Source: Porodaedalea pini
Lineage: Eukaryota; Basidiomycota; Agaricomycetes; Hymenochaetales; Hymenochaetaceae
Reading direction: 5' to 3'
DNA: 21,537 nucleotides
NCBI GenBank assembly: GCA_002794775.1
Contig: NBAY01000179.1
Coordinates: 1 to 21,537, forward strand
Within the stretch, counting starts at the first letter, position 1. Each line of letters starts with the position of its first letter. The notes under the pieces were generated by a model. That model was given only the letters and a program-made list of their open reading frames with translations, had not been told where the DNA came from and ran no database searches. This document shows positions 9,546 through 17,754 of the stretch, one piece after another. The position numbers and the translations under genes were made by a program.

Positions 9546-10240
9546 CCACCCTCCACTCCATAGCAACTTCGAGCTCGAGCCAAATCCGTTCGAGCAGTCA
9601 TTCTCCGTCTCTTCATCGTCCTCCTTCGCCTCACTCTGCTGTGCCGCCAACCAAAAAAGTAGCAGCAGCAGCAACGACGATGGCAATGGCAACAACATTG
9701 GGCCCTCTCCACCCTCACCTGGGAAGAAGTCCCCCTCTGCCGTGTCGTCCTCGACCCAGGGGTCCACTCACTCGCGGAAGACATCAATGAGCAATGGATC
9801 CACCCATCCAAACAGTGATGCTGCGAAGCCAACCTTGCCTCCGCTTGCTTTGATCACCTCCCCCTCAGACCCAAGCTATGCATGGTCGTTCTCCTCGGCA
9901 GGTCTCACAAACTCCCTGCACGCCGGCCCTCTTTACCCCGCCATGCTCGCTGGCCCACAGACACAACAACGTGTCACGTTGTCTCAGCCTGCTGCCTCCA
10001 TCGCCGCTCTTGCAGCAAACGCTGGCTCTTTGCACCCCCCGCTCTTTGGCTTTGATGCCTCCGGCTCCTTTCGTACAGGTCTCACTCCCTCCACAGGCCT
10101 CACACCCCTCGTCGGTGGGCCAGTCGCATTCCCGCCACCATCGCCCAACACCGCCGCCTTTCTTGCTATGGTCAATTTGGGTGCTGCAGGTAGTGCGGCC
10201 GCGGCGACCATCACGCCCAACATGCTCGACACACTTGCTG

Positions 10241-10460
10241 GTGTGCTTCAGCAGTCTACATCTGCAACACCGCAGGTGGGGCAACAATTGAATGGCAGCA
10301 ATAATCCAGGTGCTCCGTTGTCCTCGATGCAGTCACAGGCTGTGCTGCAGACATTTGTCGTTCCGTCGCAGATGGCTGCATCTGCATCGACGACGTATCA
10401 GAGCAGTCCATTGGCCAATACAGGTAATGCACTCACCAGTGTGCTTCAGCAGTCTACATC
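10241..10460 (+). repeat. Internal direct repeat in the Atf1-derived part
   Basis: The 22 bases at 10241-10262 recur exactly at 10439-10460 (GTGTGCTTCAGCAGTCTACA plus TC), both coding VLQQSTS. The second copy lies directly before the nine-GAG tract, so a local duplication extended the captured segment at its junction. Confidence 0.85.
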
Positions 10461-10476
10461 CGTGACATCGCAGCTG

Positions 10477-10503
10477 GAGGAGGAGGAGGAGGAGGAGGAG
10501 GAG
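10477..10503 (+). repeat. GAG tract (9 units), right edge of captured segment
   Basis: Nine GAG codons, in frame with both the Atf1-derived sequence before it and the transposase sequence after it. It pairs with the seven-GAG tract at 8306-8326. Confidence 0.85.
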
Positions 10504-12341
10504 ACACAGTCAAATCTGAACCTCAATGAGTGCATGCGACTGCAGGAGCAGAACCCAGCACTTCTGCAACCTATGATTCAACAGATCGCACAGTCAAATC
10601 CAAACCATCTGAAGTTCCATGCTCCTGATCGAAAGGACCCTGCCCTCGCTGATGCGATATGGCAACTTTATTGCCTATCGAAAGATGACAGTCTTGACCT
10701 CTTTTTTTGTGGACATGTGTTGGGGATGCTTGTCTTTTTGCGCCTATATACTGAGTACACCGAGTTTGGCTGGGTTGAGGTGTCAGTAATGGCAGCAACT
10801 GTTGCTGCTGGATGTGGTCCTCACCTGGCACGTTTGCTTCGAAAATGGGTCCGAGAACATCTTGAAGACCATTGCGTGCTGCCTGTGAACCTGTATGGTG
10901 AATGGAAGAGGTCAATAATTCACGATGAGGATTTTGCGAACGAAATACATGCTCACCTGCAAAGCCTCAGTAAAAAATACCTCGACCCCCATGACATCCT
11001 CTCATATCTCAATCAGCCAGATGTGCTGAAGCGGCTTGGATGGTCAAAGCCAGTGACATTGCAAACTGCTCAAACCTGGATGAAAGCCATGGACTATCGG
11101 TATGGAAAGGCACCTAGTGGGATGTATGTTGACGGTCATGAAAGAGAAGATGTAATCCAATATTGCCAGGAGATCTTTTTGCCTCTGTGGGCAGAGCTCG
11201 AGAAGGACATGGTGTTGGAGGGAGACAATGAAGGAGATCGTCAAGGCTGTCTCATTCTCATCACGCATGTTGGATCAACATTTTATGCAAATGATCAAAG
11301 GACTTTGAACTGGAGCCATAAATCTACTACTCCTAAACTGCACGTTAAGGGAGAAGGAGTATCTATTATGGTTTCTGATTTTTGCACACCTGAGGCAGGA
11401 TGGTTGAAATCCGCAGATGGGTATGTATTTTCAGCACTTTGCTTGTACATTTATTGATAATTGGATTCTGTAGCACTCGAGAGGCTCGTGTTTATTTCAG
11501 AGCAGGTAAAAACCATGAGGGCTACTTCCAACATGAAGATATCATCAAGCAAGTTGACGATGCCATTACAATTTTTGAGGATCGTTCTCCGAATTGCACT
11601 GCCCTCTTTGCATTTGACAATGCTACAACTCATCAAAAGCGCTCAGCTAATGCTCTGTCTGCACGACATATGCCAAAAAATCCCTGCTATTGGAATAGCA
11701 AGAAAGCACCAGTAGCTCCTGGAATGTGTCCTGGTCATCACAAAGACGGCACTCTGCAATCCTTTTATTTTCCTGATGGGAGATTTAAAGGAACAGCTCA
11801 AATTCTTCAGGAGCGAGGTTACAATGTGGATCGCTTAAACTCGGAATGCAAGAACTTCAAGTGCATGGATACCAGTCCAAATGCACGATGCTGCTGTTGG
11901 TGAATTTTATTCAATGAGCCTGACTTCCATGCACAGAAATCCACACTTGAAGAGCTTATCGAATCACGTGGCCACAAGGCTATTTTTTATCCAAAATTCC
12001 ATTGTGAGCTGAATTTTATTGAACAGTGCTGGGGACAGGCAAAATATTATTATCGGATGAAGGATAGACCTAATAATGAAAAGGAGATGGAGCAGAACAT
12101 AAAAATTTGCCTTGACCAAATCCCTTTGGAACTATTTAAATGGTGTGTTTTTGTTTATTTACCAATTACCAGTTCAAGACATTGATATTTATTTAGCTTT
12201 GCTAACCACTCAGCGCGGTTCATGGATTGTTACTGTCATGGATTGAATGGGAAACAGGCACAGTGGGCAAACCAAAAATACCATGGCCACAGAACACTAC
12301 CAGATAGATTTATGACAGAGATGGAGGCTCATGAAATATAA

Positions 12342-12469
12342 CAAATGTATTTCTCATTTTACAACAGCTAACAAAACTTTTCAAAATTTTGACCTCGCGA
12401 TTTTGGCCACTAGGGTCCTTCCTAATGGAGTAAGTGAGGGGTTCAGGGTCCGTGACAGTGATGTGACAT
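12342..12469. other. Transposon 3' non-coding region
   Basis: AT-rich sequence after the transposase stop. It contains CAAAATTTTGACCTCGCG, a near repeat of a block at about 7527-7550 inside the left end, and CTAATGGAGTAAGTGAGG, related to the subterminal part of the left end. No gene. Confidence 0.4.
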
Positions 12470-12499
12470 CAGCTTGTCGAGTTTAACTTTCGTCTACCT
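12470..12499 (-). repeat. Right terminal inverted repeat, 30 bp
   Basis: Exact inverted copy of 7262-7291. TA follows at 12500-12501, and the same TA also abuts the foldback MITE starting at 12502. Confidence 0.95.
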
Positions 12500-12501
12500 T
12501 A

Positions 12502-12941
12502 GTAGGCCCAGAAAGCATAGTATCACTCGTGGTACACCTGTAGTTTGCTATAGACACGATGTTTTGGTTTGATGCAAAGAAATATCATTAGCTTAGTCTA
12601 AGCCCTAACAAGGAGAAAAATAGAATCAGTAGAGCTCAAATACAAGAAAGGCTATTTTTCAAATTGCTGGATAAAAGTTTCTCCTTGAAGCCAATGATGC
12701 CGTTAATAGGTTTGCATAATTCCTGTAGGACACAATCTAAATCCAGGTAAACTAACAAGTGGTTGCCAATATATTGGTGTACAAAGTTGCTGAATTTTGC
12801 AGTTTTTAGCCTCCTAATGACCTCATTTCTCCTTGTAGGGCTTAGACTAAGCTAATGATATTTCTTTGCATCAAAGTGAAACATAGTGTCTATAGCAAAT
12901 CACAGTTGTATCACAGGTGATACAATACTTTTTGGGCCTAC
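12502..12941. mobile_element. 440-bp foldback MITE with TA target duplication
   Basis: The arms, about 112 bases long (12502-12615 and 12829-12941), are inverted copies with a few mismatches. They begin GTAGGCCCA and include the shared block TTTGATGCAAAGAAATATCA. TA flanks both ends (12500-12501 and 12942-12943). No coding sequence lies in the AT-rich middle. Size, long arms and TA duplication fit a non-autonomous Tc1/mariner-type MITE. Its terminal bases differ from those of the neighbouring 5.24-kb element, so another element must have moved it. Confidence 0.85.
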
Positions 12942-13127
12942 TATAGCTCAGATGAGCTATAAGCTAGTCAAGCCATATATGGCTGTTTGGCTGATCTCCA
13001 GATATTTATATGTAGATGGGAGGGGTTATTGTGGCAGGAGAACATCAGATACAGTTTGTCTCTAATTCTACATTTCAATATATTTATAGTATAAAACTAA
13101 GCTATAAACATAGGTAAAATGGTAATA
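12942..13127. other. AT-rich spacer with short palindromes
   Basis: No gene. TATAGCTCA-GA-TGAGCTATA (12942-12961) is a 9-bp-arm palindrome directly at the MITE edge. AGCCATATATGGCT follows shortly after. Confidence 0.5.
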
Positions 13128-13281
13128 AAAGTGTTGGTGCAATGACCTAGTGGTGTGAGGTATTTGTCTTGATTGGTTGAGGGTTTGATTCTTGTTCATA
13201 ATGAATTTTTGTTCTATTGGATATCATCCAATATCATACCAGAGATATCTGATAATTGATGAATCTGATGCCATATACATC
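13128..13281 (+). repeat. Possible tRNA-derived SINE
   Basis: TGACCTAGTGG at 13143-13153 resembles the RNA polymerase III A box of tRNA-derived SINEs. GGTTTGATTCT at 13182-13192 resembles a B box, and the spacing suits a tRNA-like head. The flanking sequence does not fold into acceptor and anticodon arms, so it is not a functional tRNA. The right limit is unclear; the solo LTR's target duplication starts at 13282. Confidence 0.4.
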
Positions 13282-13286
13282 ATGTT

Positions 13287-13788
13287 TGTAAGCCTGCCAG
13301 AGTGTTCTTACCATGTCTGACATGACACCAACTGTCTGGACACCATGTCATGACTCTGAGGTACCAAGCTGCTGATATTCTGAGACACACAAACTCCAGA
13401 TGGCCATCATACAGCTGGACTGTGACTGCACCGAGTCCTCACCCAAAGCTCAGTAGCAGTGTAGCCTCTGGACCTTCAGAGCAGGGCATGTTATACTCTA
13501 TTCATATTCTTTTCATATTCCCTTCACTCCCCAACCTGGCCAAAGCTCATACACACTCACACCAAGTTGAGTGATCCTTCAGCATGCATAGGCCGAGGAT
13601 TTACATATTCTGAGAGTAATTCTCAATGGATTCCTTTTGGACTGGTACTGTACAGTTCCTATTATCTAATCCTTTCTATTTGAGCCCTTTCTTATGCCTT
13701 TGCTGCCTCAGTCTCTCTGACAGCAACAAAGATTGTTTTGTCCTGTCTGTCTTGTGGGCAAGTGTCAGCACTACCTAGGTGCCTTCCA
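13287..13788. mobile_element. Solo LTR, 502 bp, with 5-bp target duplication
   Basis: It starts TGTAAGCC and ends CTTCCA (TG...CA), flanked on both sides by ATGTT (13282-13286 and 13789-13793). A second, clearly homologous copy lies at 16485-17009 in the same orientation. Shared blocks include ATGTCATGACTCTGAGGTAC and CTCAGTCTCTCTGACAGCAA. No internal retrotransposon sequence adjoins it, so it is a solo LTR left by recombination. Element family and orientation are unknown. Confidence 0.8.
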
Positions 13789-13839
13789 ATGTTTTTGTTT
13801 TTATCCTAAGAACTTTGGTTCCTCCTTTCACCTCAAAAA

Positions 13840-14282
13840 TGTTAGGTGGGAGTCTGGGAGACAACTTGGACTGGGCAGGTCTTGGCTGACTGTTGTCTGG
13901 GACATGCTATAACTCAAGCAGGGACTCGGGACATGCTTACTCAGGCTAGGTCGTCGCAGAGGTAAGAGGATTAATACAATGTACTCTACTACAGGAGGGG
14001 GACATGGTCTCACCTAGGTTATCATGGAGGTAAGAGGAAAAGCAGAACAGGTGTTCAGATGTGATTCCTCTTCCTTATATACAGCGATCACCTCATGAGA
14101 ACTGGTTTCCCAATTGTCTAAGATTACATAAAGGGAGCAGAATGGAACAAATGAAGGTCAGGTGCAAGGGAGTGTGGGAAATGATTGAAAAGATGGTTAA
14201 ATATAATGGAAAGGGGGCGATTAAAATAAAAGAAATGGTAAAAAGGAAAATAGAAGAAGGGGTGAAAGTTCGAGTTCTGACA
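13840..14282 (-). repeat. 3' LTR of the truncated Ty3/gypsy element
   Basis: Read on the minus strand it begins TGTCAGAACTCGAAC at 14282 and ends ACCTAACA at 13840. It directly follows a polypurine tract (TTGAGGGGAGGGTAA, 14297-14283) at the end of the internal region. The matching 5' LTR is not in the window. A TATA-like TATATA lies within it. Confidence 0.7.
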
Positions 14283-15780
14283 TTACCCTCCCCTCAAGGT
14301 TGGGTGTCCCAACCAACCAAGATTGCGGTCATCTGGCTTGGTGTTGACAAAGAGTGGATGGAGTCATTGGCAAGGAATGTCGAGTTTTTGAGGAGCGCCA
14401 GGATGTTTTTGATAGAACTCAGCGATCGCCTCCTTTGCATTCTCACCAAAGTCCATCTCAGGCTGCCAAGTCGGTTCATTGTACCCAACCCACTTGACGA
14501 GGTACTGTAATTTTCCTCAGTGCAGACACGAGTCGATAACCTCTTCGACCTTATACTCCTCCTCATTGATGATGATGTCCGGTGGCGGTGGTGGCAACTG
14601 TTTCTGGCTTTCGAAGGACAGTTCAACAGCAGGTTTCAGCAAGGCCTCGTTGAAGACAGGGTGGACCTTTTTCCATCACTTTGGGAGCTTGAGCTTGTAT
14701 GCACTTGCTCCTACCTTGTCAACGATGTCAAAGGGGCCATACCACTTGTTGGTGAGCTTCTTCATTGGCAAATCTGTGCTGATGTTTTGTCTATCAAGGA
14801 AGTCCTTGTCTCCAGCCTTGTATTCTACCAAAACCCCTGCCATCTGGTCATGGTAGCACTTCATGTCCTCTGCTGCCTTGACCAGATTGTCCTTCGCAAC
14901 ACGATGAGTCTCCTTGATGTGCTTTGCAAATTCTTCCGCTGACATGTTAGCAGATGAGGTTCACATTGTGTCGAAGCTTAGAGGATGACATCCTGTATTC
15001 ATGTAGAAGGGGACATCTTTGTCACTGAGTGTTCGTGGTTGTTGTATGCGAACTCTGTGAGGGGGAGCCAGTCTTTCCAGTCTGATTGCTGATGGTTAAT
15101 GAAGAGCTGAAGGTACTGTTTGAGCTCTTGGTTAACTTGTTATGTTTGACTGTCTGTCTGCAGGTGGTATGCCATTGACAGGTTGCCCTTGATGTGCAGG
15201 AGTTTGTACAGCTCCTTCATCATCGATGCATCAAATTGTGTGCCTCGGTCATGGATGATCTTCTTTGGTAGACCATGCAGGCAGAAGACGTGGTCTCAGT
15301 ACAATTGAGCCATGCCTTCTGCTGACAGTTTTGTCATCGTTGGGATTGTGTGCATCTGCTTTGAGAACCTGTCCACAAAGACACAGATTGCATTATGTCC
15401 CTTCAAGTCTGGGAGCTCTCCAATGAGATCGACCATGATAATTTCTCAAGGTCCTTCAGGAACCACATTCAGATGGAGCGGCCTTAACCTTGATGTCCTC
15501 AGAGATTTTGTTTGCTGACAGTGATCACATCCTTGAACATACACTCAAATGTTGGAGAACATCGATGCCCACCAGAAGTCCTGATGGACTAGCTCCACCA
15601 TCTTTGATGCTCCCGGATGTCCTGCCAGGACCAAGTTGTGGCACTCCCACAATACAGCCTCTTTCACTGTCGATGGCATGTATACCTTGCCCTTCATCCA
15701 CCACAATCTGTCGACTTCCATCATACCTGTCGGCCTCTCCGACTTGTCCTGCGCCCTCTGCGCTTCACCCACTTCAGGCT
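14283..15780 (-). pseudogene. Ty3/gypsy integrase with chromodomain (5'-truncated, broken)
   Basis: Reading down from 15772, the zinc-binding end shows ECHNLVLAGHPGASKMVEL and DFWW. The integrase core shows VDLIGELPDLKGHNA (first Asp), VFVDRFSKQ and HDRGTQFDA (second Asp). WLPLTEFAYNNHEH follows, then GPFDIVDKVGASAYKL and KVHPVFNEALLKP. A chromodomain ends it: EEYKVEEVID, LQYLVKWVGYNEPTWQPE. This enzyme inserts retrotransposon cDNA; the chromodomain targets chromatin. The third catalytic residue is lost: TDGQTERVNQ in relatives reads TDSQT-stop-QVNQ here (TAA at 15140-15142). Further stops lie at 15297-15299 and 14517-14519, and frames shift. Gag, protease, reverse transcriptase and RNase H are absent; the relic breaks off at about 15780 beside a small foldback. 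Confidence 0.85.
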
Positions 15781-15841
15781 ACCCCTAAAAGTAGACCTAT
15801 TAGGCTAATTCTTACACACAGATAATTAGCCTATTAGGGGT
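15781..15841. repeat. Small foldback at the gypsy break point
   Basis: Arms 15796-15810 (CCTATTAGGCTAATT) and 15824-15838 pair with one mismatch around 13 bases. The outer CCCCTAA and TTAGGGG (15782-15788 and 15834-15840) also pair. It lies exactly where gypsy coding sequence stops, so it marks either a tiny MITE or the truncation junction. Confidence 0.65.
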
Positions 15842-16050
15842 CAGGTTTGGGTGTACCCAATTTCCTGGGTGCACCCAGTGGGTGTGAGCTGGGTATACCC
15901 AATTGTAATTACTGTGGGAAAATTGGGCCTACCCAGTTTCTAGGGCACTCCCAACTGGGCCTCCCCAATGTTCCTAGGTGGGCATGCCCTGGGTGTACCC
16001 AGATATGTCACTGTCACTGACTGTCTGGGGGACTTTTGGGCACACCCAGA
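15842..16050. repeat. Cluster of TGGG-N4-CCCA motifs
   Basis: Irregular copies of a short palindromic motif, such as TGGGTGTACCCA, TGGGTGCACCCA, TGGGTATACCCA, TGGGTGTACCCA and GGGCACACCCA, some joined by AACTGGGC. The motif matches the core of the 32-bp minisatellite at 17183-17470. No gene. Confidence 0.65.
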
Positions 16051-16484
16051 AAATCATCCCTCCCTCCCCTTTTATTTTTTTATTTTCTTCTTCAGCTGTA
16101 TACTTCTAATGGCTTCATAGATGCATATATAAATATAGGTTGCATGCTGAATGTGCATCTGCTATTTTAAGCTCTGTATATAGCTTGTAGACATTATAAA
16201 GTATGAAAGTCAATTATATTGACATCTGAGCTTGCTATTGCAGAATACCCATTGTCAAGTGCAAATAGCAAGTTGTTTGATTAAGCTTTGAGCTCAGTTT
16301 TGAATGTATCTTGACCTCAATCAAGCTCAAATTTTATTTATTTTATTTAGGACTTCATTCTACTTCAAAGTTCAAATCTCAATTCTATTGCTAAAACTTT
16401 CTTCTCCCTTAGGTCATAACAATCAAGCTAGAACCTCATGGTTGATTCTTGAGCTCTACATTCATTCTCAAATTGAGCAGCTTC
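16051..16484. other. AT-rich spacer without a gene
   Basis: Low-complexity AT-rich sequence with a CT-rich start (CCCTCCCTCCCC). A CTTGCTATT/AATAGCAAG inverted pair lies at about 16231-16271. No protein or RNA gene is recognised. Confidence 0.45.
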
Positions 16485-17009
16485 TGTAAGCCCACCAGAG
16501 CATTTTTACCACATCTGACTTAACATCAACTGGCTGGACATCATGTCATGACTCTGAGGTACTGAGCTGCTGATATTCCAAGATGCACAAACTCCAGAAG
16601 GCCACCATACATCCATACCATGACTGCACTGAGTCTGAGCCTGAAACTTGGTGGCAGCATAGCCTCTGGACATTTGGAGCATAGCACATTATATTCTATT
16701 TATATTCTTTTCATATTCCCTTCACTCCCCAACCCATCCAAAGCTAATATGAACTCATTCAAAGCTCATATGCACTTGCACTGAGTCAAGTGATCCTTTG
16801 GCAGACATATACTAAAGATTTATGCATTCTGAGAGTAATTCTCAACAGATTCCTTTCAGACTGGTACTGTATAGTTCATATTATATAATCCTTCCTATTT
16901 GAACCCTTTCTGATGCCTTTGTTGCCTCAGTCTCTCTGACAGCAACAAATATTGTTTTGTCCTGTCTGTCTTGTGGGCTCAAGTGTTGGCACTATCTAGG
17001 TGCCTTCTA
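16485..17009. mobile_element. Second copy of the solo-LTR family
   Basis: It begins TGTAAGCCC and remains alignable with 13287-13788 to GGTGCCTTCTA. It is diverged by substitutions and a few insertions, for example a repeated AAAGCTCATATG-like stretch near 16741-16775. No clear 5-bp target duplication is visible, which suggests greater age or a damaged edge. Confidence 0.7.
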
Positions 17010-17182
17010 TATAGGATCAATTTATTACTGCAAAGAGAAATAAGATTAGATACTACTGAGATGAAAAGGAGAGCCTGACTGAGAGAGCCTAGATGTCTTA
17101 GGTATATACAAAGATTTGGAGGTGTCCAGTTGGATGTGCCTAAAACATTTGAGAGTGTCTAGCTAGGTATTCCCAGATACAT
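17010..17182. other. Spacer leading into minisatellite
   Basis: AT-rich, no gene. Degenerate forms of the minisatellite motif (GTGTCCAGTTGGATGTGCC, about 17123-17141) appear towards the end. Confidence 0.4.
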
Positions 17183-17470
17183 TGGGTATGCCCAGTTGGG
17201 CACTTCCAATTATTTGGGTATGTCCAGTTGGGCACTCCCAATTATTTGGGCACGCCCAGTTGGACACTCCCAATTATTTAGGTACGCCCAGTTGGGCACT
17301 CCTAATTATTTGGGCATGCCCAGTTGGGCACTCCCAATTATTTGAGTACGCCCAGTTGGGCACTCCCAATTATTTGGGTACACCCAGTTGGGCACTCCCA
17401 ACCATCTGGGTACACCCAGTTGGGCACTCCCAACTATTTGGGAATACCCAGTTGGGTGTGCCTAGCTACT
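17183..17470. repeat. 32-bp minisatellite, nine units
   Basis: Nine contiguous 32-base units of the form TGGGTACGCCCAGTTGGGCA plus CTCCCAATTATT. The first eight are close to each other; the ninth (17439-17470) is degenerate. Each unit holds a palindromic TGGG-N4-CCCA core. A 104-residue open frame across it (17182-17496) is a by-product of the repeat. Confidence 0.95.
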
Positions 17471-17754
17471 TATTATCTTTTTTAATTTCTGCCTAAGATT
17501 TTTTTTTCTTTTTTTGAGAAGTAAAAACTGTTATGTCATGAAAATCAAATGGGTCTAGAATAGAAGTCTTGAATATTCTATGGAGAATTTCTCAATCATT
17601 TTACTACAGGCTCTGAATCTTAGCTGCCTTGCTCTGAAGACCAATCAATACACTGCAAGCCACTGCAGGTCAGATGACAATGTTGTTTGATGTGAAAGCA
17701 AAAGAAAGTAATGTTTGCTGTGCACTGAGCACTGCATGTTGGTGAGCTACAATG
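17471..17754. other. Spacer without a gene
   Basis: Contains a TTTTTTTTCTTTTTTTGAG run and no recognisable gene. It borders the broken 3' end of the heparinase-like relic. Confidence 0.4.

Larger units (their letters stand above)
9493..12341 (+). pseudogene. Atf1 N-terminus fused in frame to DDE transposase
   Basis: A frame open for 654 codons from ATG 9493 carries two proteins in a row. Residues ~25-325 are the N-terminal region of an Atf1-type stress bZIP factor: FELEPNPFEQSFS (9568), WSFSSAGLTNSLHAGPL (9883), FRTGLTPSTGLTPLVGG (about 10070) and FPPPSPNTAAFLAM. Its bZIP domain is absent. Nine Glu codons follow, then the transposase: LKFHAPDRKDPALADAIWQ, a helix-turn-helix-like LGWSKPVTLQTAQTWM, MYVDGHEREDV and the DDE core. 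Introns at 11421-11473 and 12143-12196 splice in frame. FDNATTH (Asp near 11616) and FIEQCWG (Glu 12021-12023) are kept. The first catalytic Asp is lost: relatives have THDESTFYAND, here THVGSTFYAND (GTT at 11269-11271). TGA at 11901-11903 follows a TGG where relatives have Arg-Arg. The family end is at TAA 12339-12341. As it stands it would encode activator-like plus DNA-binding sequence without an active nuclease. Confidence 0.8.
7262..12499 (+). mobile_element. 5.24-kb Tc1/mariner-type DDE transposon with captured host DNA
   Basis: The ends are 30-bp perfect inverted repeats (7262-7291 and 12470-12499), beginning AGGTAGACGAAAG. Each is flanked by TA (7260-7261 and 12500-12501), the target duplication expected of the Tc1/mariner superfamily. 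Inside lies a plus-strand transposase gene (7679-12341) of the agaricomycete DDE group with FDNATTH and HCELNFIEQCWG motifs. Subterminal similarities exist: CCTCACTT occurs just inside both ends in mirrored orientation. An AACTTTTNAAATTTTGACC-like block occurs near 7527 and near 12376. A 2.15-kb segment with Atf1-type sequence sits inside the transposase gene. The ends look young, while the coding part carries nonsense and catalytic changes. Mobilisation in trans by an intact relative is possible. Confidence 0.88.

Noticed and set aside
9865..10287. 140-residue minus-strand frame opposite the Atf1-like region
   Set aside because: Shadow of the plus-strand frame that carries the recognisable Atf1 motifs.
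13128..13205. Functional tRNA gene
   Set aside because: A- and B-box-like words are present, but acceptor, anticodon and T stems do not pair.
13287..17009. The two homologous ~500-bp repeats as the LTR pair of the gypsy element
   Set aside because: The gypsy internal region ends in its own polypurine tract and a different LTR (13840-14282), and copy 1 has its own target duplication.
17183..17470. Repeat array considered as CRISPR-like
   Set aside because: Units are contiguous with no spacers between them, and the setting is eukaryotic.
17182..17496. 104-residue open frame over the 32-bp repeats
   Set aside because: The peptide is only a translation of the minisatellite in shifting phase; no intron, start context or family.
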